Shown here piece after piece: positions 6,782 through 13,630 of a stretch of DNA of 14,774 nt. The position numbers and the translations under genes were made by a program. How positions within the stretch are numbered: the first letter of the stretch is position 1; every line of letters begins with the position of its first letter. The notes beneath the pieces are model-generated. The model was given only the letters and a program-made list of their open reading frames with translations. It was not told the origin of the DNA and made no database searches. The stretch is from Aquisalimonas sp. (GTDB lineage Bacteria > Pseudomonadota > Gammaproteobacteria > Nitrococcales > Aquisalimonadaceae): contig SKYZ01000175.1 of NCBI GenBank assembly GCA_007127625.1, positions 1 through 14,774 on the forward strand. The letters are read 5' to 3'.

Positions 6782-7417
6782 ATGAGCGAGAATAAGCAGG
6801 TTCACGGAACTGGCAAGCCCGGTAGTGAGGCGACGAACGCCACGGATGCGGCTGATCGGCCTGCAAGCTGGTCACGACGTCGATTCGGCGTCGCCGCAGT
6901 GTCCACCTCGGTCATCGTTGGCCTCCACTCACAGCCCCTTCGCGCTGCTGGGGGCGGTGGCAACTGCACCCCTTCGGGGTGGGTGTCGGGCAATGTCTCG
7001 CTTCACGGTGAAGCGCAGTCCTGCGGCGGCATGACGCCGGAGGCCTGGGCGGGTGGTGATCCCCCGGCCGAACGTGAGCGGTGGGCCGACGCACACTTTA
7101 ACAGTGTCTTTAAAGGTACACCGCCTTACTCGGTCGAGGAGTCAGGCGATCCGGCCACGATGCTCGATGCCGTGAGTCAGGACGTCAGGCTCGGCAGTGT
7201 GGGTGATATGGAGCGACAGGTCATCCGGCTCGGCGCTGCCGCGTATCTCAATGCAGAGTATCTCGTCTACCCGATGACTCCGCAGACCGTCATCGAGATG
7301 GTCCGCCCGACCCTGGTCGATGGTCAGTACATAACGCAGTCGGGGGATGTGCTCAATGCGGAACAGGTTAAGGATTTCCTTGGCAACACCATGGAAGCTC
7401 CTGGCTTCTTCGCATAG
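6782..7417 (+). CDS. Secreted protein with Tat-like signal, putative substrate of cassette 2
   Basis: A protein of 211 residues leading cassette 2. The start is set by AAGGTGGAG one base before the ATG. The N-terminus is a 30-residue polar region followed by SRRRFGVAAVSTSVIVGL, a good twin-arginine motif, with cleavage likely after LRAA near residue 56. The mature protein begins with four glycines and NCTPSGW (61-67), then QSCGGMTPEAWAGGD (79-93), a Trp/Phe segment ending in VF, AAAYLNAEY (152-160) and VIEMVRPTL. This is the same order of features as in the longer cassette 1 protein, so the two are paralogues. Only two cysteines (62 and 81) remain, against six in the other. The last residues APGFFA resemble NPANFA at the end of the cassette 1 protein. 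If Tat is used, the protein folds before export, which would allow a cytoplasmic modification by the cassette enzymes. This last step is inference. Confidence 0.72.
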   Translation: MSENKQVHGTGKPGSEATNATDAADRPASWSRRRFGVAAVSTSVIVGLHSQPLRAAGGGGNCTPSGWVSGNVSLHGEAQSCGGMTPEAWAGGDPPAERERWADAHFNSVFKGTPPYSVEESGDPATMLDAVSQDVRLGSVGDMERQVIRLGAAAYLNAEYLVYPMTPQTVIEMVRPTLVDGQYITQSGDVLNAEQVKDFLGNTMEAPGFFA

Positions 7418-7483
7418 TCGTAACGATGCCGCATCGCTCTGTTGTGACTGGTCTTCGTTGTCAGCGTAATAGGTCGGCGTCAG

Positions 7484-7753
7484 GTGACTGTCTATCTCGT
7501 CAATCAGGAATGCGATTTCCGTCCGATGGATGACGCCATGCTTATCTTCCACGGAGGGTCCGGCGAGACCTATCAGCTTGCCGGTGTGCCGGCATGTCTC
7601 GTTGCCGAATTGCTGCGGACTCCGGAAGCTTCGACGTTGGAGTCCCTGGTCATCCGCTTGAGTGACCCGGAGTCCCAACCCCCGGTCGTTCTTGTGGAGG
7701 AAGCGCTGGAGCAACTCCGAAAGGCCGGAGTAGTCTCGGTCCGCCATCCATGA
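7484..7753 (+). CDS. PqqD-like protein of the HPr-rel-A set, cassette 2
   Basis: A protein of 89 residues beginning with GTG at 7484; no other start is available in frame before the stop at 7445. The ribosome binding site is poor, so translation may depend on coupling. The gene starts 66 bases after the exported protein and its stop overlaps the kinase start as ATGA, as in cassette 1. The order of strands and helices matches the cassette 1 protein: VYLVNQECDFRPMDDAMLIF, a Gly-rich turn HGGSGETYQL, the helix CLVAELL, a central region, then VVLVEEALEQLRKAGVVSV, the typical PqqD C-terminal helix. Probably a small cytoplasmic binding or chaperone protein for the exported partner. The family is inferred from size, layout and neighbours. 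Confidence 0.72.
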   Translation: MTVYLVNQECDFRPMDDAMLIFHGGSGETYQLAGVPACLVAELLRTPEASTLESLVIRLSDPESQPPVVLVEEALEQLRKAGVVSVRHP

Positions 7754-8661
7754 CGTTGATCGACCTTGGTGAGTCCACAGTACAAGAGCGCCTCCGCGGC
7801 GAGGGGCTGATTCTGAAGACCGGGCCTTTCGCGGCTCGTATTCGTACCCGCATTCCAGTGGTGGCCGCCGCACTAATGCAGGTCTATCAGGATTTCCCGG
7901 TTCTGGATGCGTCAGCATTCGCCGATTTCGAATGCCACCTGCGCCGACCGTTGACGTTTCGCCGCTGGCACCGACCTCAGGTGCTGTTCCTCGCCGATGG
8001 ACGCAGCGTTTTCAAGCCGCTTCCCCTTCACCAGGCCTTTCCGGTGCTGGAGTGGGGTATGAACTGGTGTGTTGCGAATCAGGTGCATGACCGCCTGGTC
8101 TTTCACGCCGCCGCCGTCGAAAGAAACGGCAAGGCGCTGATCCTTCCGGCGCCGCCAGAGTCGGGAAAGAGCACCCTTTGCGCCGCCCTGGTTGCCAGTG
8201 GATGGCGGCTTATCACCGACGAATCAGTCTTGTTCGACCTGAGGCTGGACGAAGTCACCGGGCCGGTGCGCCCCGTCAGCCTGAAGAACGCATCCATTGA
8301 CGTGATCAACGACTTTGCGGGGAACGTCATGCTCAGTGACGTGTGTCGCGATACGCTGAAAGGAACGGTGGCCCACATGCGTCCCCCGAGCAGTAGCGTC
8401 GATCGCGCTGACGAGCCCGCAACCCCGGCGTGGGTCGTCTTTCCTGAGTACCGTGCCGGCGCGGCCACGTTGCTGAAGCCACTCGCAGCCGGAAGCGCCT
8501 TCATGCAAATCGTGAAGAGTGCCTTCAACTACCCGGCATTGGGGCGTCGGGCATTCCACCGCACGGCGGACTTGATCGACCAGGCGGATGCGTACACGTT
8601 CGTCTATAGTCGGCTGGAAGAGGCGATCGAGACTTTCGATGCACTCGCCGCTGGACGGTAA
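7750..8661 (+). CDS. HprK-related kinase A with variant P-loop, cassette 2
   Basis: A protein of 303 residues, paralogous over its full length to the cassette 1 kinase (shared EWGMNWCV, FHAAAVE, SGWRL-TDE, LKN, AH-RP and FNY-LG blocks). The ATG at 7750 overlaps the preceding stop as ATGA. The nucleotide-binding loop reads LPAPPESGKSTL: the GKST end (139-142) is intact but the first Gly of Walker A is Ala134, with two prolines behind it. The acidic pair Asp157-Glu158 is at the same number as in the paralogue. The family is known to have PP-containing loops, so the enzyme may still bind ATP, perhaps with different geometry. The last 23 bases overlap the start of the nucleotidyltransferase gene. 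Likely a cytoplasmic kinase with an unknown target. Confidence 0.86.
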   Translation: MTLIDLGESTVQERLRGEGLILKTGPFAARIRTRIPVVAAALMQVYQDFPVLDASAFADFECHLRRPLTFRRWHRPQVLFLADGRSVFKPLPLHQAFPVLEWGMNWCVANQVHDRLVFHAAAVERNGKALILPAPPESGKSTLCAALVASGWRLITDESVLFDLRLDEVTGPVRPVSLKNASIDVINDFAGNVMLSDVCRDTLKGTVAHMRPPSSSVDRADEPATPAWVVFPEYRAGAATLLKPLAAGSAFMQIVKSAFNYPALGRRAFHRTADLIDQADAYTFVYSRLEEAIETFDALAAGR

Positions 8662-9772
8662 TCAAGCGCTTAGGCTCGCGCTCGCACGCCCGGAGTCCAT
8701 GACGGAGAGAACGCCGGCGGAATGGACGGTGCTCGTCGCCGCGGCGCGGGAAACCTCACTGCTCGGGACCCTATGGAATCTGGCGACGCTTGCCGGTGTG
8801 GCTGAGCGGTTGCCCGAGCCTGTGGGAAGGCATCTCTATGGTGGGTTTCTGAAAGCGGACCGCAATGCAGAAGCCATTCAATGGGAACTGCAGACTCTCC
8901 AGTCCGGGATGCTCCAGCGCCTGGATCCGCCGGTTGTTCTGAAGGGTGGCGCCTACCTGTTGGCCGGATTGCCCAATGCGTCGGGGCGGATTTGCAATGA
9001 TGTGGATCTGCTGTTTCCGCGCGCTGATCTGGAAAGGGCAGAGTCGTTGTTGTTCTTTGAAGGCTGGGGCACCACGCATCACGATCCCTACGACCAGCGC
9101 TATTATCGCGAATGGATGCATGAGCTCCCGCCGCTGGAGCACTGGCGTCGGGGAACAACGCTGGACGTTCACCACAACATCCTTCCCGAAACGTTTGCAG
9201 TGCGGACCGATCCGGTGCGCCTTCTCGCATCAGCGTGTGACCTTCCCGCACCCTGGCGCTACCGGGTGCTGCGTCCGGCGCACCTGGCGCTGCACGCGAT
9301 TGTACACTTGTTCTCCGAGACTGAATGGGATCGCGCCCTGCGTGACTTGTACGATATCAAGGTCTTGCTGGAACACTTCGGAGGGCGGGGGGGTGATTCG
9401 TTCTGGCGTGATCTCGTCGACGAAGCCAGCAGCCTCGGGGTGACTTGGCTGGCGGCGTATGCGCTGGATTGCTGTGAACAAAGTCTGCATGCAGGGGTTC
9501 CGCTTGAGGTGCGTGAAGCGCTGTTGGGGAGTCGGATAACGACGCTCAAGCGGAGAGCCGCACGGCCGCTTTTTCTGCACGGATTGAATACCCGTGCCTC
9601 GGCAACGCCGAAACGAGACAGCGTGGCACGTGCACTACTCTTTCTGCGAGGGCATTGGTTGAAGATGCCCCCGCGGCTGCTCGCGCGACACCTGTTCTAC
9701 AAGGCGTTTCTGGCCCCGAAGGAAGACGTGACGAACAGCCGTACAGATCCCGCAGGCGGAGGGGTTCGATGA
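8639..9772 (+). CDS. Nucleotidyltransferase-fold protein (PF14907-like), cassette 2
   Basis: A protein of 377 residues, full-length paralogue of the cassette 1 protein. The ATG at 8639 gives a 23-base overlap with the kinase, the same as in cassette 1. The signature is VVLKGGAYLLAGLPNASGR followed by ICNDVDLLFPR with Asp121 and Asp123 as the likely metal ligands. YDQRYYREWMHELPPL (151-166), TLDVHH and ILPET are the same as in the paralogue. The C-terminal FLRGHWLKMPPRLLARHL (335-352) is also shared. The stop overlaps the start of the outer-membrane protein gene as ATGA, so here the cassette continues into one more gene. Soluble and cytoplasmic by appearance; the reaction is unknown, nucleotidyl transfer being the family expectation. 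Confidence 0.85.
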   Translation: MHSPLDGNQALRLALARPESMTERTPAEWTVLVAAARETSLLGTLWNLATLAGVAERLPEPVGRHLYGGFLKADRNAEAIQWELQTLQSGMLQRLDPPVVLKGGAYLLAGLPNASGRICNDVDLLFPRADLERAESLLFFEGWGTTHHDPYDQRYYREWMHELPPLEHWRRGTTLDVHHNILPETFAVRTDPVRLLASACDLPAPWRYRVLRPAHLALHAIVHLFSETEWDRALRDLYDIKVLLEHFGGRGGDSFWRDLVDEASSLGVTWLAAYALDCCEQSLHAGVPLEVREALLGSRITTLKRRAARPLFLHGLNTRASATPKRDSVARALLFLRGHWLKMPPRLLARHLFYKAFLAPKEDVTNSRTDPAGGGVR

Positions 9773-11580
9773 AGCGCAATCGGTTTTCCGGGCTTTGCCC
9801 GTGGGGTGGACTTTTTCTCCTGGCGCCAACCCTGGGGGCGGCCGACCAGTGCTTGCCTCTGGAACAGGCCGAGCAGCAAGCAGAAGCGTATCAAAGTGAA
9901 GGTCGGGATGTGATCGTTGCCTCTCACACCTGTCCGCAGATGTCGTACGCGGTACTGATCGGAGGGCTGGCGGGGGAGGAGGAACAGCACGAGGCCATCG
10001 CGCGGCTTGGGGAAGAAGGCATTGAGGCAGCGCCTGCGGCCGGTACATCCGTCTGGGTGGGCGAGTTCAGGCACGAAGACGACGCCGAAGACAGGCTCCT
10101 GAACATGCTCGGATACGGCTTTCGCTCGATCGAGATCGTCTACAAGGAGGAGGAACTCAGGCTTTATCAGGTGGTTGCTGCGGACGATGCGCCACCGGAA
10201 CCGGATGTTGATCGGGAGCGCCATTCGGCGGATGAGCCCGAGTCGTTCACATTTGGCGATGATGACGACGAGACCCAACCCGAGACCGATGACCGGACCG
10301 ATGACAGCGACGTCGCCTGGGACTTGGACGATCTCCGCTTGACAAGTGGTTATCTGCCGAGCGGCGATCAACCGGTGGAAACCTACCTTGACGGCACTAT
10401 GAGTGCTTCGCTGCGTTGGCAGCCGGCGGGCCCCTGGGAACTCAGGGCTGGCGCGCGGTTTGATGCGCAATCGCAATCGGCGCGGCCTGACGACGATGAC
10501 GATGTCGCCACAACGTGGGGCGCGGCCGACTATACGGAGAACTGGGTTCGATATCGGGCCAATTGGGGACGGCTTACGGCGGGGACCCAGACCGTTTCGT
10601 GGGGGGCAATGGATTTTCTTCCCCCGGGGGATCGGCTCAGTGCGCAGGATCTGACCCGTGGGCCCCTGGAGTTCATCGATGACAGCCGGCGAGCGAGTCC
10701 GTCCCTGCGCCTCCAAACGTATGGTTCGATCTCGCTCGACCTGGTGCTGACTCCGGTCTTCCGGGCAGCCGAATTGCCGCGCCGGGAGACGCTCTGGCAT
10801 CCCGTGGACCAACGACGCGGCCGCCTGTTGGGTGTGCCGGATGATCCACGAGTTCGCACTCTGGTCCAACAGGGTACTTTCGACCACGAACCCAGAAGCG
10901 CCGAGCGAGATTCTGTGGGAGGGATGCGATTAATCGAGTCAAGACGCTCCTATGATGTCGGCGTGACTGTCCAATCCGCCCGACGCAGTGCCCCGTATTA
11001 CGCGCTCAGTGATCGCGCCCGGGAGGCTGCTCTGGAGGGGGATCTGGAAGGGGCTGTTCAGGCGGATGGAGACACATTTATTGCCAGACATCCGCGCGCG
11101 TTGATCATTGGCGGGGACTACACTCTGGACGCCGTCGGGGCGACCTGGCGCCTGGAAGGCGTATGGTCCAGTGACGAGCCGGCGACCCGCGAGGATGATC
11201 TTCGCTTCGTCACGCGATCGGGTCTGGATTGGGCTGCCGGTGTCGAGTTCTTTCCCGGCGATGGCGACCTGCGCACCTCGCTCCAGTTGACAGGCCAGCA
11301 CCTGCTGGATGCAGGCGACGTGCTTGACCCGACGGAAACCTACCAACTGGGGGGCGAACTCGAGCAGCCTTGGGCACGCGAGCGTTGGCACACACGGCTC
11401 CGATTCAATGTCGGGCTGGATCGCACCGATGTCTATATCAATCCTGAATTGGCATGGACCATCAGCGATGCTCATGAGGTGACGGTGGCGGGCCATTACT
11501 TTCGAGGCACCGATGACACCCTCGGCGGCTATTTTGAAGATCATCGCATTGTCACGCTTGGCTGGCGGCTTAGCCTTTAA
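9769..11580 (+). CDS. Outer-membrane beta-barrel protein with N-terminal SPOR-like domain
   Basis: A protein of 603 residues. The ATG at 9769 is chosen because GGAGGGG (9758-9764) precedes it, it overlaps the previous stop as ATGA, and it gives a signal peptide (residues 1-25, ending GAA). Residues 58-125 have two repeated strand-helix units (SYAVLIGGLAGEEEQHEA... and SVWVGEFRHEDDAEDRL...), the layout of a SPOR domain, which in known cases binds glycan strands lacking stem peptides. An acidic linker (140-190, with DDDDE and DDDDD runs nearby) leads into a barrel of roughly 400 residues with alternating aromatic strands; WGRLTAGTQTVSWGAMDFLP recalls DUF1302-like proteins. It ends with GWRLSL. 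It is co-expressed with cassette 2 and may be its surface or export component. The barrel is fairly sure; the SPOR and DUF1302 labels are inferences. Confidence 0.78.
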   Translation: MKRNRFSGLCPWGGLFLLAPTLGAADQCLPLEQAEQQAEAYQSEGRDVIVASHTCPQMSYAVLIGGLAGEEEQHEAIARLGEEGIEAAPAAGTSVWVGEFRHEDDAEDRLLNMLGYGFRSIEIVYKEEELRLYQVVAADDAPPEPDVDRERHSADEPESFTFGDDDDETQPETDDRTDDSDVAWDLDDLRLTSGYLPSGDQPVETYLDGTMSASLRWQPAGPWELRAGARFDAQSQSARPDDDDDVATTWGAADYTENWVRYRANWGRLTAGTQTVSWGAMDFLPPGDRLSAQDLTRGPLEFIDDSRRASPSLRLQTYGSISLDLVLTPVFRAAELPRRETLWHPVDQRRGRLLGVPDDPRVRTLVQQGTFDHEPRSAERDSVGGMRLIESRRSYDVGVTVQSARRSAPYYALSDRAREAALEGDLEGAVQADGDTFIARHPRALIIGGDYTLDAVGATWRLEGVWSSDEPATREDDLRFVTRSGLDWAAGVEFFPGDGDLRTSLQLTGQHLLDAGDVLDPTETYQLGGELEQPWARERWHTRLRFNVGLDRTDVYINPELAWTISDAHEVTVAGHYFRGTDDTLGGYFEDHRIVTLGWRLSL

Positions 11581-11618
11581 TCATGATGTCCGGGAACTGC
11601 TGCGCCATATCGACGCTG

Positions 11619-11647
11619 CCTGTCCCTGTGTGGTGACAGGTTTCTTT
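11619..11647 (+). terminator. Putative rho-independent terminator after the beta-barrel gene
   Basis: CCTGTC (11619-11624), a ten-base loop, GACAGG (11635-11640), then TTTCTTT. The perfect 6-bp stem and following T-rich run lie 38 bases after the stop at 11580. It would end the cassette 2 transcript before the acyltransferase gene. Confidence 0.5.
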
Positions 11648-11698
11648 AAAACGTTTCTTTGGGTAGATTGCTGATCGGTAGTCCTAGTGCGTGGCCCC

Positions 11699-11713
11699 GG
11701 AGCCAGGGGCTCC
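11699..11713. repeat. Small inverted repeat upstream of the acyltransferase
   Basis: GGAGCC (11699-11704), AGG, GGCTCC (11708-11713): a perfect 6-bp stem with a three-base loop and no T-run after it. It lies about 110 bases before the acyltransferase start and might be an operator or leader hairpin. I found no convincing promoter in 11641-11821. Confidence 0.35.
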
Positions 11714-11821
11714 TGAGTTTCGTTGATCGTCGCTCTCCCACTGACACTGTCAAGGGTGCTTTCAGACGCTCATGCCAACCGGGCACAAGGCGTTTTGTTC
11801 TTATATCGGGGGTTCAAACGA

Positions 11822-12643
11822 ATGGATAAGCTGCCTTCGCTTTACCGCGATGTGCTGTCTGCTGAGGTTGCGTGTGATCCGGCAACGCAGGAGGACGCGT
11901 TCCGTCTTCGCTACCAGGTTTATTGCCTGGAGAGGGGCTTCGAGGATGCTTCGGCGTTTCCAGAAGCGATGGAAACGGACCCGCATGACATCTACGCCAG
12001 GCATTTTGTCGTCAGGAGTCGAAATGCCGGTTTGACACTGGGGGCCTCCAGGTTGGTTCTTGATTCGCCTTCCGGCGTGGGGTTGCCCATTGAAATGCAC
12101 GGCTCCATGAGCGTTGCCCGGCATATCGAGCGGGTACGCTCTAGGGAATCAACGAAACTGGCGGAGGTATCACGTCTCGCGGTGACGCGATGCTTACCGA
12201 CGTTGATCGATCAGCGGTCTGTCGCCCCGGCACCGGTGCAGTTCTCCGAGTTGCGTGACCACTGCTGCGCGCTTGAGGGTCCGACCGTGCCGCGCCTGCC
12301 TGTTCGGTCGTACCACGTCTCCATGGGGCTTCTGGCTTTGCAGTTTCAGCAGAGTTGGAGCGATGGGGTGACACACTGGGTCGCACTGTTGGATCAAGGG
12401 CTTCTGCGCTTCCTCAAGCGGGTGGGGATCCATTGCCAGCCAATCGGTCCAGTGCTCGCCCATCGCGGCTCAAGGCAGCCCGTGATGGGTGTGGTAACTG
12501 ATGTCTGGTCAGACGTTCGCAAGGAGGGTGTTGCGCTGGCGCGTCTCGTTGAGCAACTCGGTGAACAGGTTGCAACGGCGCAGGCAGGGATTGGTTCCGC
12601 CTTCGCAATGGGCGAACTGCGGAATGCATCCGAGCCAGGTTAG
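11822..12643 (+). CDS. PEP-CTERM/exosortase-associated acyltransferase (FeeM-like, GNAT fold)
   Basis: A protein of 273 residues. The ATG at 11822 follows a GGGGG stretch by nine bases and begins MDKLPSLYRD; the frame is open further upstream to a TTG at 11723, which adds no family sequence. The N-terminal half carries the family pattern: AFRLRYQVYCLERGFE (26-41), a Pro/Glu/Asp stretch ETDPHDIYARHFVV (51-64), LGASRLVL (73-80), LPIE (88-91) and EVSRLAV (115-121). This is the signature of the acyltransferase found with exosortase/EPS loci and related to N-acyl amino acid synthases, which use acyl-ACP or acyl-CoA. Length is normal for the family. It would act in the cytoplasm, possibly making an N-acyl amino acid. 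No exosortase gene is in the window. It stands alone between a terminator and a strong stem-loop. Confidence 0.88.
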   Translation: MDKLPSLYRDVLSAEVACDPATQEDAFRLRYQVYCLERGFEDASAFPEAMETDPHDIYARHFVVRSRNAGLTLGASRLVLDSPSGVGLPIEMHGSMSVARHIERVRSRESTKLAEVSRLAVTRCLPTLIDQRSVAPAPVQFSELRDHCCALEGPTVPRLPVRSYHVSMGLLALQFQQSWSDGVTHWVALLDQGLLRFLKRVGIHCQPIGPVLAHRGSRQPVMGVVTDVWSDVRKEGVALARLVEQLGEQVATAQAGIGSAFAMGELRNASEPG

Positions 12644-12665
12644 CGGGCCGCTGGGGATGTTGCTC

Positions 12666-12698
12666 CTAACGGCCGGGAACACCGTCCTGCCGTTAGGT
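12666..12698 (+). terminator. Strong stem-loop downstream of the acyltransferase
   Basis: CCTAACGGC (12666-12674) and GCCGTTAGG (12690-12698) form a perfect 9-bp stem with a 15-base loop, which itself can add three pairs (CGG with CCG). It starts 23 bases after the stop codon. There is no clear T-run after it, so it may protect the 3' end or assist termination rather than terminate alone. Confidence 0.45.
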
Positions 12699-12723
12699 CG
12701 CGGGTTGTTGATTGCCGGGCTTG

Positions 12724-12757
12724 TGGCCGCGTCCATGCGGCCGGCGGCCAGCTCTTT
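12724..12757 (+). terminator. Possible rho-independent terminator between convergent genes
   Basis: TGGCCGC (12724-12730) pairs with GCGGCCA (12744-12750) over a 13-base loop, followed by GCTCTTTTC. It lies between the convergent acyltransferase and lipoprotein genes. An alternative pairing GGCCGC/GCGGCC (12725-12742) competes with it. Confidence 0.35.
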
Positions 12758-13630
12758 TCAGTCGATAATCGTCGATGCTTCTTCGGAGAGTTCGCTTACC
12801 AGTCCATTCTGATCGAAGACACGCACGGCGAAATAGTATCTTTCCCCGGACGTTAGCGAGTTGATGGTTGCCGAGTTGTTGATTAGATCCTCGACGACCT
12901 CGGTGTATTCCCCGCTTTCTTTGCCGTAGGCGACTTCGTAGTGGCTGACCTCGCTTGCGAGGAATGCCGAGCCGTCCTCGCGTGTCTCAGGCGTTTGCCA
13001 GGACAGGGTCACCTCGCCGCTGTTGTCGGTTCCTGAATCCTTATCCCCAGCGTCGTCGCCGTTGTCTGCGTCTGTATCGTCCTCCTTGTTACCGGAGTCA
13101 TTGTCGGCGTCTGAATCCGAGCCTTCATCGGTGTCGGAGTCCGAGCCGTCATCGGCGTCTGAATCTGAACCGTTATCGGTGTCGGAATCCGAGCCGTCAT
13201 CGGTGTTGGAATCTGAACCGTCACCGGTGTCGGAATCCCAACCGCCACCGGTGTCGGAATCCGAGCCGTCATCGGCGTCTGAATCTGAACCGTCATCGTT
13301 GTCGGAATCCGAGCCGTCATCGGTGCTGCCATTATCGGTTCCGGAATCGCTGTCTCCTTTGCCGTTTCCGGAATCATTGTCGGCATCTTCGTTTCCATTG
13401 TCGGCGTTTGTGTTGTCTTCCTCGTCACCTGAGTCACTGCCATTGTCAGGATCCGAACCATTGTTAGTGTTCCCACCATCCGTGCCTGTTTCATTGCTCC
13501 CGCCACCAGTGTTGCCATCATCATTCTCTTCGAGGCAACCAGCGAGCAGCAGAGACAAAGACAGTACAAGCACGGCGAAGAGGCGGCGAGCCCGCGTATC
13601 ACGGCTGGTGATAATGGTGGTTTCGAGCAC
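12758..13630 (-). CDS. Lipoprotein with Asp-Ser repeat stalk and fibronectin type III domain
   Basis: A protein of 290 residues. The start is a GTG at 13630 with GAGGAG six bases before it. Residues 14-31 are a typical lipoprotein signal (RARRLFAVLVLSLSLLLAG) with Cys32 as the lipidated residue. A very acidic, low-complexity region runs from 33 to about 203, with nine eight-residue units of the type DDGSDSDx at 104-175. Residues 205-290 look like one fibronectin type III domain (VTLSWQTP at the first strand, HYEVAYG in the middle, INSLTSGERYYFAVRVFDQNG near the end). So the protein would be anchored in a membrane by lipid and hold the FnIII domain away on an extended, charged, possibly calcium-binding stalk. 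The sorting residue at +2 is Leu, which would allow outer-membrane placement. The binding partner is unknown. Confidence 0.85.
   Translation of the reverse strand: MLETTIITSRDTRARRLFAVLVLSLSLLLAGCLEENDDGNTGGGSNETGTDGGNTNNGSDPDNGSDSGDEEDNTNADNGNEDADNDSGNGKGDSDSGTDNGSTDDGSDSDNDDGSDSDADDGSDSDTGGGWDSDTGDGSDSNTDDGSDSDTDNGSDSDADDGSDSDTDEGSDSDADNDSGNKEDDTDADNGDDAGDKDSGTDNSGEVTLSWQTPETREDGSAFLASEVSHYEVAYGKESGEYTEVVEDLINNSATINSLTSGERYYFAVRVFDQNGLVSELSEEASTIID
13106..13321 (-). repeat. Nine tandem 24-bp units coding for DDGSDSDx
   Basis: The stretch encodes nine consecutive eight-residue units (protein residues 104-175), for example DDGSDSDN, DDGSDSDA, DDGSDSDT, GGGWDSDT and DEGSDSDA. At DNA level the units are close but not identical, with alternating TCTGAA/TCGGAA-type variants suggesting duplication of unit pairs. 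Being in frame, gain or loss of units would change stalk length only. Confidence 0.85.

Noticed and set aside
9697..10887. Open frame of 396 codons on the minus strand opposite the beta-barrel gene
   Set aside because: Antisense shadow of a gene with signal peptide, ribosome binding site and barrel pattern on the plus strand.
11723..11821. Earlier TTG start for the acyltransferase
   Set aside because: The added 33 residues do not match the family; the ATG at 11822 has a suitable purine-rich stretch before it.
13106..13321. CRISPR-like array
   Set aside because: The units are contiguous 24-bp in-frame repeats without unique spacers.
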